Of a stretch of 64,000 nucleotides of DNA, positions 57,417 through 64,000 are shown piece after piece. The notes under the pieces were generated by a model. The model was not told the DNA's origin and made no database searches. It saw nothing but the letters and a program-made list of their open reading frames with translations. The stretch is taken from the NCBI GenBank assembly GCA_963785425.1, contig CAWAVG010000004.1:1116001-1180000 (forward strand), in the 5' to 3' direction. Numbering within the stretch: position 1 is the stretch's first letter; every line of letters begins with the position of its first letter. The translations under genes were made by a program, and so were the position numbers. This DNA comes from RYN-133 sp963785425 (lineage in GTDB: Bacteria; Actinomycetota; Actinomycetes; Mycobacteriales; Jatrophihabitantaceae).

Positions 57417-58247
57417 GTGGACGGCATGCGCTCTTTCAGTCAGGTCGACGTCTTCACCGACGAACTCGGCTACGGCAACCCGGTCGCGGTCGTCCACGAC
57501 GCCGACGGGCTGACCGACGACCAGCTCGCCGCGTTCGCACGCTGGACGAATCTGTCCGAGACCACGTTCCTGCTGCCGCCGACCGACCAGGACGCCGACT
57601 ACCGGCTGCGGATCTTCACGACCGCACGCGAGCTGCCGTTCGCCGGGCACCCGACCCTCGGGTCGGCGCGCGCATGGCTCGACGCCGGTGGCAGCCCGCG
57701 CGGCGCGGCCGTCGTGCAGGAGTGCGGCGCCGGACTGGTGCGGGTCCGCCGCGATGCCGACCGGCTTGCGTTCGCGGCACCGCCGCTCGTCCGTGGCGGC
57801 GCCGTCGACTCCGACGACCTGGCCGCGGTGCTCGACGCCCTGCGCCTCGACTCCGCCGACGTCGTCGATGCGCAGTGGGCGGACAACGGCCCGGGCTGGA
57901 TCGCGCTGTTGCTGCACAGCGCGGACGCAGTGCTGGCTGTCGATCCCGACTGGGCCAATCTGCCGAACGTCGGCCTGATCGGGCCCTACCCGGCCGGGTC
58001 ACCGGCGCACTTCGAGGTGCGCGCGATGACTCGGGTCGTGCCCTCGGGTGAAGACCCGGTCACCGGCAGCCTCAACGCCGCGATCGCGCAGTGGTTGATT
58101 CCGGCCGGGCTGGCACCGACCTCCTACGTGGTCAGCCAGGGCACCGTGTTGCAGCGGCGTGGCCGCCTGTACGTGCAGCAGGACGGCGACGACATCTGGG
58201 TCGGCGGTGGCACGGTCGTAGGCATCCGGGGCACCGTCGCGCTCTGA
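57417..58247 (+). CDS. PhzF family isomerase/epimerase-like protein
   Basis: A 276-residue PhzF-fold protein. Residues seen: QVDVFTDELGYGNPVAVV, the catalytic glutamate in NLSETTFLLP, FTTARELPFAGHPTLGSARA and EDPVTGSLNAAIAQWLI. Family members isomerise small aromatic or amino acid-derived substrates; the specific one is unknown. It starts at GTG 57417 or ATG 57426. A TACCGGCCGGTA palindrome (58250-58261) follows its stop. Confidence 0.9.
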   Translation: MDGMRSFSQVDVFTDELGYGNPVAVVHDADGLTDDQLAAFARWTNLSETTFLLPPTDQDADYRLRIFTTARELPFAGHPTLGSARAWLDAGGSPRGAAVVQECGAGLVRVRRDADRLAFAAPPLVRGGAVDSDDLAAVLDALRLDSADVVDAQWADNGPGWIALLLHSADAVLAVDPDWANLPNVGLIGPYPAGSPAHFEVRAMTRVVPSGEDPVTGSLNAAIAQWLIPAGLAPTSYVVSQGTVLQRRGRLYVQQDGDDIWVGGGTVVGIRGTVAL

Positions 58248-58421
58248 CTACCGGCCGGTAAGCAAAAGGCAACCTTTCGGCCATGGCGGATCGCCCCGTC
58301 GCGGGTACCGTTGTCGGCGGGAACGGATACAACTGAACAGCACGACTTGCGGCCCTTCGGAGCCGCCAGACACGCGTGACGACCAGGTCACGGGACACAG
58401 ACGGCGCCACGGAGGACGGCA

Positions 58422-59654
58422 ATGACGCTGATTACCGATACCACCCGACTCACCGAGCAGTTCCTGGACGTCCGGGCCACGACCGACCTGCTCGCCTCGC
58501 GCCTCTCGGCCGAGGACCAGACTCCGCAGTCGATGCCGGACGCAAGTCCGACGAAGTGGCACCGCGCGCACACGACGTGGTTCTTCGAGGAGTTCATCCT
58601 CCGGCCCGACCCGGGCTATCACGAGTACGACCCCAGCTACCGATTCCTTTTCAACAGCTACTACGAGGCGGTCGGCCCGCGCCATCCGCGACCGCAGCGC
58701 GGCCTGGTCACCCGTCCGGGCATCACTGACATCGCCCGCTACCGCGAATACGTGCAGGACGCCGTGGTGCGCGCCCTCGACGCCGGGCGGCTCGACGAGC
58801 GCGCGCTCGAACTGGTCGAGCTCGGCTGCAACCACGAGCAGCAGCACCAGGAACTGCTGCTCATGGACATCAAGCACCTGTTCTCGACCCACGCGTTCGC
58901 CCCGGCCTACGTCGAGCGGCCGCCGGACCCCGACACCGCGCTCACGCCGCAGTCGTGGCGCGCGGTGACCGGCGGCGTCACCGAGATCGGCCATGAGGGT
59001 GCCGGTTTCGCTTACGACAACGAGGGCCCGCGGCATCGCGTGTACCTGGAGGACTTCCAGATCGCCGAGCGCGGCGTCACCAACGCCGACTGGCTCGAGT
59101 TCATGGCTGACGGCGGCTACCGCCGCGCCGACCTGTGGCTGTCCGACGGCTGGGCGCATGTGCAGAGCACCGGCTGGGACGCCCCGGGCTACTGGGACGA
59201 GCAGGACGGGCGGTGGACGACGTTCACGCTGTCCGGCCGGCGGCCGGTCGTGCCGGCCGAACCGGTCTGTCACGTCTCGTTCTACGAGGCGGACGCATTC
59301 GCCCGCTGGGCCGGCGCGCGACTGCCCACCGAGTTCGAATGGGAGGCTGCCGTCCGGCAGCGCCCGCACCTGCGCGGCCAGCTGCTCGACGCCGACCGCG
59401 TGCACCCGTCGGTCGCCGGGTCAGCCATGGTCGGCGACGTGTGGGAGTGGACGGCCTCGGCGTATCTGCCCTACCCCGGCTTCGTCCCGGCCAACGGCGC
59501 GGTCGGTGAGTACAACGGCAAGTTCATGTGCGATCAGCACGTCCTTCGCGGTGCCTGCGCGGCGACCCCGTCCGGCCACGAGCGCATCACGTACCGCAAC
59601 TTCTTCCCCGCGCACTCGAGATGGGCGTTCAGCGGACTCCGGCTGGCGAAATGA
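58422..59654 (+). CDS. egtB: Ergothioneine biosynthesis protein EgtB
   Basis: A 410-residue iron-dependent sulfoxide synthase that joins hercynine to a cysteine thiol. The N-terminal DinB-like domain holds His50 and the HX3HXE motif with His138, His142 and Glu144. The C-terminal formylglycine-generating-like domain (LPTEFEWEAAVRQRP, GDVWEWTASAYLPYPGF, RNFFPAHSRWAFSGLRLAK) completes the site. GGAGG lies 6 nt before ATG. It overlaps egtD by 4 bp. No egtA or egtC is adjacent, so its thiol donor is open. Confidence 0.95.
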   Translation: MTLITDTTRLTEQFLDVRATTDLLASRLSAEDQTPQSMPDASPTKWHRAHTTWFFEEFILRPDPGYHEYDPSYRFLFNSYYEAVGPRHPRPQRGLVTRPGITDIARYREYVQDAVVRALDAGRLDERALELVELGCNHEQQHQELLLMDIKHLFSTHAFAPAYVERPPDPDTALTPQSWRAVTGGVTEIGHEGAGFAYDNEGPRHRVYLEDFQIAERGVTNADWLEFMADGGYRRADLWLSDGWAHVQSTGWDAPGYWDEQDGRWTTFTLSGRRPVVPAEPVCHVSFYEADAFARWAGARLPTEFEWEAAVRQRPHLRGQLLDADRVHPSVAGSAMVGDVWEWTASAYLPYPGFVPANGAVGEYNGKFMCDQHVLRGACAATPSGHERITYRNFFPAHSRWAFSGLRLAK

Positions 59655-60583
59655 CGCGCATCCACGACGACGTCCGCGAGGGGTTGTGGCAGAGCCCACC
59701 GTCGCTGCCGGCACGGTGGTTCTACGACGAGCGCGGCAGCCGCCTGTTCGACGAGATCACTCGCTTGCCCGAGTACTACCCGACGCGGCGCGAGACCGAG
59801 ATCCTCGAGGTGCACAGCACCGACATCGTGCGGCTGACTGACGCGACGACGATGCTCGAACTCGGCTCGGGGATGTCCACCAAGACCCGGCTGCTCCTGT
59901 CGGCATTCACCGCGGACGGCCGCACGTTGCACTTCGTCCCGCTCGACGTGAGCGCCGAGGTGCTCACGGAGGCCGCGCAGACCATCGCCGCTGACTACCC
60001 GACGGTCACGGTCGAGCCGGTCGTGGGCGACTTCAACGAGCCCTTCGCGGAGCTGCCCGGCATCCCCGGCGCGCGGTTGATCATCTTTCTCGGCGGCACG
60101 ATCGGGAACTTCGACGACGGCGAGCGCGACGGTTTCCTCAAGCGCACCGCCGACGCGCTCGCGCCCGGTGATCACTTCCTGCTCGGCGCCGACCTCGTCA
60201 AGCCGCCGTCGCGGTTGATCGCCGCCTACGACGACAGCTCCGGCGTCACGGCCGAGTTCAACCGCAATCTGATCGAGGTCCTGCGCGCCGAACTCGACGC
60301 CGACGGCCTCTACGTAGACGACTTCCAGCACGTTGCGCGGTGGAACCCGCAGCTGCATCGCGTCGAGATGTGGCTGCGCGCCCGGCGCGACGTGTCGGTG
60401 CACTTCAATGCCCTCGACCGCGACTGGACGTTGCCTGCGGGCGCCGAGATGCTGACCGAGATCAGCGTGAAGTTCCGGCTGCCCGAGCTGCAGGACGAGC
60501 TGCGCATGCACGGTCTCGAACTCGTCGAGTCCTGGACCGACAGCAAGGACGACTACTCGCTGACGCTGGCCGTCCGCCGCTGA
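59651..60583 (+). CDS. egtD: L-histidine N(alpha)-methyltransferase EgtD
   Basis: A 310-residue SAM-dependent enzyme that trimethylates histidine to hercynine, the EgtB substrate. Signatures: ARWFYDERGSRLFDEITRLP, EYYPTRRETEIL, LELGSGMSTKTRLLL and IIFLGGTIGNFDDGERDGFL. Length and C-terminus (KDDYSLTLAVRR) are canonical. ATG 59651 overlaps the egtB stop (ATGA), so the pair forms a two-gene operon ending at the family B repeat array. Confidence 0.95.
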   Translation: MTRIHDDVREGLWQSPPSLPARWFYDERGSRLFDEITRLPEYYPTRRETEILEVHSTDIVRLTDATTMLELGSGMSTKTRLLLSAFTADGRTLHFVPLDVSAEVLTEAAQTIAADYPTVTVEPVVGDFNEPFAELPGIPGARLIIFLGGTIGNFDDGERDGFLKRTADALAPGDHFLLGADLVKPPSRLIAAYDDSSGVTAEFNRNLIEVLRAELDADGLYVDDFQHVARWNPQLHRVEMWLRARRDVSVHFNALDRDWTLPAGAEMLTEISVKFRLPELQDELRMHGLELVESWTDSKDDYSLTLAVRR

Positions 60584-60731
60584 GTGCCGTCCGCCCCGTT
60601 GAGTGACGTTCGCCCCGTTGAGTGACGTCCGCGCGAGACGTCCGAGTGACGTCCGCGAGCCTTGAGTGACGGCGAATTCGCCGTCACCCAAGTGCGCGGG
60701 ACGTCACTCAAGTGCGCGGGACGTCACTCGA
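60581..60731. repeat. Family B periodic inverted array, copy 2
   Basis: Direct GTGACGTC-like units start at 60584, 60603, 60622, 60646 and 60666; inverted GACGTCAC-like units start at 60680, 60700 and 60720. Spacing is 19-20 nt, except for one 24-nt step. The centre is a perfect 22-bp palindrome (arms GTGACGGCGAA and TTCGCCGTCAC, 60666-60687). It lies between convergent egtD and an acetyltransferase gene, whose TGA stop falls in the last unit. Confidence 0.88.
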
Positions 60732-61311
60732 TCGTGGGAGCGGACTCCCCGGTCTCGGCGCGGACGGCGGCGAGCAGCTCACCGCGCAGCCCGACCAGGT
60801 CGAGCGTCCAGAAGGCCTCGGGATAGACGAGCGCGCCAGTCATCCAGGCTTCCCAGCCCGGCAGCACCGCGACCTGGAACGCGGCGTGGGGGACACGCAC
60901 CGACGGTCGCGTGAACCCGCGCGAACGGGCGGCGACGAAGCCGAATCGCTGGTAATAGCGCGGATCGCCCTCCAGGAAGACTGCGGGTGCACCATGCGAA
61001 TCTGCTTCGGCCAGCGCCGCCCGCACGAGCGAACCACCGATGCCACGGCCCTGCCACGGCGGGTCGACCGACAGTGGCGACAACACCAGCGCCTCGACCA
61101 GTTCGCGCTCGGCGTCGATCCAGCCGCGCGACAGCAACGTGTGCCCGACGACCGTGCCGGCGTCGTCGGCGACGAGCGAGATGCGCGCCGGACCCGCGGC
61201 CAAGGCGTCCACCAGCACGGCGACCTGGTCGCCGTGATCGGTGAAGGCGCGCGTCGTGACCGCCCCGATCGCGACTTCGTCCGACGCGCGCGCCGGACGC
61301 ACCGACGTCAC
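60724..61311 (-). CDS. GNAT family N-acetyltransferase
   Basis: A 195-residue acetyltransferase. It has VRPARASDEVAIGAVTTRAF, the acetyl-CoA loop LSVDPPWQGRGIGGSLVRAA and VFLEGDPRYYQRFGFVAA, matching the YhbS-like group. Start GTG 61311 overlaps the upstream hydrolase stop (GTGA), so the two are co-translated. Its stop codon is contributed by the last unit of the adjacent repeat array. Confidence 0.9.
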   Translation of the reverse strand: MTSVRPARASDEVAIGAVTTRAFTDHGDQVAVLVDALAAGPARISLVADDAGTVVGHTLLSRGWIDAERELVEALVLSPLSVDPPWQGRGIGGSLVRAALAEADSHGAPAVFLEGDPRYYQRFGFVAARSRGFTRPSVRVPHAAFQVAVLPGWEAWMTGALVYPEAFWTLDLVGLRGELLAAVRAETGESAPTIE

Positions 61312-62006
61312 GTCAGATTGGCCTTCAGGAACTCGACCGCGCGCTGCCACGCCAGCTTGGCCGACTCGGCGTCGTAGGTGCCCATCTTGTCCTTGTCGTT
61401 GTGGAACGCGTGACCGGCCGGGTAGTAGAAGAACTCGACGTCGCCCTGCGTCTCGGTGCGCATCTGTTGCTCCTGCTCGCGCGCCTTGTCGACGGGGTAG
61501 AAGTTGTCGCGTTCCGCGTAGTGCCCCTGCACGGGCGCCGTGATGCTCGAGAAGTCGCCGGGCACGCCCTCGCCCACACCGTAGAACGGGACGGCCGCGC
61601 CGATCTTGTCGCCCTGCTGGGCCGCGAGCTGCAACACGAAGCCGCCGCCCATGCAGAAACCGACCGCGCCGACCTTGCTCGAGGTCACCGAGTCGTCGGC
61701 GAGCAGGTAGTCGACCGCGCCGCCCAGATCGCGCGCCGCCTGTTCGGCTGGCAACTGCTCCATGAGCTTGCCCGCCTCGTCCGTGTCGTGCGCAACCTTG
61801 CCGCCGAACAGGTCGGGCGCGAGCGCGACGAAGCCCTCCTTGGCGAACCGGTCGACGACATCGGCAATGTGGTCGTCGAGCCCCCACCACTCCTGGATGA
61901 CCACCAGGCCCGGGCCGGATCCGGACTCCGGCTTGGCGAGATAACCGTGTGCTTGGCCGCCGTTGCTGGCGAAGGTGACGTTCTGGCGCGGGTTGGGTTC
62001 ACTCAT
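61308..62006 (-). CDS. Dienelactone hydrolase family protein
   Basis: A 232-residue alpha/beta hydrolase with the cysteine nucleophile of true dienelactone hydrolases in GFCMGGGFVLQL near residue 120. The acid is in HYAERDNFYP and the histidine in PAGHAFHND; VVIQEWWGLDDHIADV near the N-terminus is typical of the family. It may hydrolyse lactones or act on other small esters. It forms an operon with the GNAT gene. Confidence 0.92.
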   Translation of the reverse strand: MSEPNPRQNVTFASNGGQAHGYLAKPESGSGPGLVVIQEWWGLDDHIADVVDRFAKEGFVALAPDLFGGKVAHDTDEAGKLMEQLPAEQAARDLGGAVDYLLADDSVTSSKVGAVGFCMGGGFVLQLAAQQGDKIGAAVPFYGVGEGVPGDFSSITAPVQGHYAERDNFYPVDKAREQEQQMRTETQGDVEFFYYPAGHAFHNDKDKMGTYDAESAKLAWQRAVEFLKANLT

Positions 62007-62050
62007 GCCGTGTGCCTACCCGCCGACGCGACGCCGCTACCGTCTGTGAC

Positions 62051-62830
62051 ATGAGCGCACGGGCAGAGGCGGAGTGCTGGCTCACCGACATGGACGGTGT
62101 GCTGGTGCACGAGGAGAAGGCGCTGCCCGGAGCCGCCGAGTTCCTGCAGCGCCTCATGGAACGCGAACGGCGCTTCCTCGTGCTGACGAACAACTCGATC
62201 TTCACCCCGCGCGACCTGTCGGCGCGGCTGGCGAGGGCCGGGCTGACTGTGCCGGAGGAGTCGATCTGGACCTCGGCGCTGGCGACCGCCGACTTCCTCG
62301 CCGAGCAGTTGCCGCGCGGCTCGGCGTACGTGATCGGCGAGGCCGGGCTGACGACGGCCCTGCACGAGGTCGGCTACATCCTGACCGACCGCGACCCCGA
62401 CTACGTCGTGCTGGGCGAGACCCGCACCTACTCGTTCGAGGCGATCACGCAGGCGATCCGGCTGGTGAGCAGCGGCGCCCGGTTCATCGCGACGAACCCC
62501 GACGTCACCGGGCCGAGCCCGGAGGGTCCGCTGCCGGCAACGGGCTCGGTGGCGGCGCTCATCACCAAGGCGACCGGCGCCGAGCCGTACTTTGTCGGCA
62601 AGCCGAACCCGATGATGTTCCGCAGCGCCATGAACCGCATCGAGGCGCATTCGGAGTCGACGATGATGGTCGGTGACCGCATGGACACCGACGTCGTCGC
62701 CGGCATCGAGGCCGGGCTCGACACGATCCTCGTGCTCACCGGCTCGACGCGGCGCGATCAGGTCGAGCGGTTCCCGTTCCGTCCCGGCCGGGTGCTCGAA
62801 TCGATCGCCGACGCGATCGCGCTCATCTGA
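62051..62830 (+). CDS. HAD-IIA family hydrolase (NagD-like)
   Basis: A 259-residue phosphatase. The nucleophile motif is LTDMDGVLVHEEKALPGA, motif II is VLTNNSIFTPR, the motif III lysine is in FVGKPNPMMF, and motif IV is MMVGDRMDTDVVAGIEAGL. It probably dephosphorylates sugar or nucleotide phosphates. ATG 62051 follows TACCGT by 7 nt. Its last 8 bp overlap the convergent TIGR03089 gene. Confidence 0.9.
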   Translation: MSARAEAECWLTDMDGVLVHEEKALPGAAEFLQRLMERERRFLVLTNNSIFTPRDLSARLARAGLTVPEESIWTSALATADFLAEQLPRGSAYVIGEAGLTTALHEVGYILTDRDPDYVVLGETRTYSFEAITQAIRLVSSGARFIATNPDVTGPSPEGPLPATGSVAALITKATGAEPYFVGKPNPMMFRSAMNRIEAHSESTMMVGDRMDTDVVAGIEAGLDTILVLTGSTRRDQVERFPFRPGRVLESIADAIALI

Positions 62831-63536
62831 TCCGGACGCTCGCCCGCTCCTGATCCATGCGCCGCTCCACGACGGCCTCGTCGGCGTTGCGCACGACGAC
62901 CAGCGAGCCGCCCACGACGAGCGGCACGCACAGCGCGTCCACCCAGTCAGCCGGCGTCGTCCAGTCAGCCGTGGTCAGCACGCGAGCTCCGTCGCCGGCG
63001 CCGAGTTCGGCCGCACGTGCGACGGCCCGTTCGACCACCTCGGCGCGGGTCGCACCCGGCAGGCAGTCGTCGCCGGGTCCGGCGGCGAGCCGCACGGCGG
63101 GCCATTTGTCAGGCTGCGGACGCACCGCGGTCACGAAGTCCGACGCGCCGTGGGGAACGGCGTCGCCCAGTCCGACAGCGGCGGAGGACGGCGCGATCAC
63201 GTAGACGTCCGGCGCGTCGACCGGCAGCCGGGCCGGCTCGGCGAAGGCCACGTCGCCGGCACCCGCAGGTGCCAACGCGAGACCGGCGGTGAGGCAGCCG
63301 AGCAGCGCCGGCACTGAGATCCAGTGCGGCGGCAGTGCGATCACGGCGGTGTCACCGACGCCCAGACCGAGTTCGTCAACGAGCAGGAAATGGGTCTTGG
63401 CGACCCAGTTGGCCAGCGACTTGCGCGACAGCTCGGAACGTTCGCCGCTGGCTTCGTCGTAGTACGTGACGAACGGACGTCCCGGATCGGCAGCGAGCAG
63501 CCGGTCGAACAGCGCCTCGGGGCTCAGTTGATGCAC
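62823..63536 (-). CDS. TIGR03089 family protein
   Basis: A 237-residue actinobacterial protein resembling an N-terminal fragment of AMP-binding enzymes (PGRPFVTYYDEASGERSELS, VIALPPHWISVPALLGCLTA, VRLAAGPGDDCLPG) without the adenylation core. Function unknown. The family commonly sits beside an LCP/LytR gene, as here. GTG 63536 lies inside the end of the LCP gene, overlapping it by 13 bp. Confidence 0.85.
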   Translation of the reverse strand: MHQLSPEALFDRLLAADPGRPFVTYYDEASGERSELSRKSLANWVAKTHFLLVDELGLGVGDTAVIALPPHWISVPALLGCLTAGLALAPAGAGDVAFAEPARLPVDAPDVYVIAPSSAAVGLGDAVPHGASDFVTAVRPQPDKWPAVRLAAGPGDDCLPGATRAEVVERAVARAAELGAGDGARVLTTADWTTPADWVDALCVPLVVGGSLVVVRNADEAVVERRMDQERASVRIR

Positions 63537-64000
63537 TTCGAGTCGATCGCCTTCGGCGACTTCTTCTTGGCGTTCTTCCGGCTCACGCCGTGGCTCGGCT
63601 TCGACTTGGCAATGATGCCGTCGGAGCCCAGCGTCAGCGTGACCGTCGAGACATCGGCCTGACGCACCGAGGCGCCGGGCACGTAACGCGACAACGTCTT
63701 CGCCTGCGACTCGGAACCCTTCGGATAGGTGATCGTCGTCGTCGCGGCGCGTCCCGAGGCCTTGTCGACCGAGGTGGAGAAGCCGGCGGTGCCGAGCGTC
63801 GACGCCGCAGTCGCTGCGCCGCCGTTCTGCGCGCCGAAGTTGCGCACCGTCACCGACACCGAACTCGGGTCGACCAGCGGCGCCTTCTTGTAGTCGGAGG
63901 ACAGGCTGCCGCCAGAAATCGAGCCTGTGCACGAATGCGCGCACCTGCGACGGGATGATGATCCCGGCATTGCCGACGGGGGTGTCCTCGTAGTGATCGG
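63524..64000 (-). CDS. LCP (LytR-CpsA-Psr) family protein, C-terminal part, cut by the window edge
   Basis: The visible part ends a LytR-type cell-wall ligase. A NAGIIIPSQVRAFV segment is followed, after a shift near 63925, by a LytR_C domain: SVSVTVRNFGAQNGGAATA, TTTITYPKGSESQAKTLSRY and VTLTLGSDGIIAKS. The catalytic LCP domain lies beyond the edge. LCP proteins attach glycopolymers such as arabinogalactan to peptidoglycan outside the membrane. The frameshift may be sequence error. Confidence 0.8.
   Translation of the reverse strand, partial: PITTRTPPSAMPGSSSRRRCAHSCTGSISGGSLSSDYKKAPLVDPSSVSVTVRNFGAQNGGAATAASTLGTAGFSTSVDKASGRAATTTITYPKGSESQAKTLSRYVPGASVRQADVSTVTLTLGSDGIIAKSKPSHGVSRKNAKKKSPKAIDSKCIN

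Overview
The window is chromosomal DNA of a high-GC actinobacterium. GTG starts are frequent, LexA boxes follow the actinobacterial TCGAAC-N4-GTTCGA form, and family content is typical of the phylum: dnaE2/imuB/imuA' mutasome, ergothioneine genes egtB-egtD, ECF41 and ECF42 sigma factors, acVLRF1, DUF3052, TIGR03089 and an LCP-family protein. I cannot name the genus. No rRNA, tRNA, CRISPR array, prophage or insertion sequence is visible. Gene order is mosaic, with short operons joined by 1-8 bp overlaps and many small stand-alone enzymes.

Layout. 0-26 kb: regulators and small enzymes interspersed with the three SOS mutagenesis genes dnaE2 (957-4304), imuB (12452-14014) and imuA' (24522-25205). 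Each stands alone with its own LexA box exactly 10 nt from its start codon. The same stretch holds a GGDEF-EAL c-di-GMP enzyme, an HrpA helicase, and a YciI(DGPF)-ECF42 sigma pair with a recognisable target promoter. 26-36 kb: a GH36 alpha-galactosidase, an aminotransferase + semialdehyde dehydrogenase pair with a divergent MocR regulator, a hemerythrin-like protein, GtrA, purK and purE. Most of these are broken by many single-base, insertion-biased frameshifts that look like sequence error rather than decay. 36-46 kb: a hydrolase-ABC ATPase fusion with its permease, acVLRF1 peptidyl-tRNA hydrolase, pgi, two unrelated-size 6-phosphogluconate dehydrogenases, and a CASTOR/POLLUX-like channel. 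46-64 kb: DUF1800-DUF1501 pair, MFS exporter, amidohydrolase, glyA, epimerase-ECF41 operon with its cognate promoter, acyl-CoA dehydrogenase, PhzF, egtB-egtD, acetyltransferase and hydrolases, HAD phosphatase, TIGR03089 protein and a truncated LytR_C-type gene.

Regulation. About twenty genes carry a TANNNT-like -10 hexamer 6-8 nt before their start codon, the signature of leaderless transcription. The strongest non-coding signal is two related families of intergenic arrays: units beginning GAGTG, spaced 18-20 nt, run in direct orientation and then in inverted orientation. There are two copies of a ~76 bp version (879-954, 49396-49471) and two of a ~145 bp version (25250-25392, 60581-60731). 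Their function is unknown, and they are the best candidate here for something undescribed.
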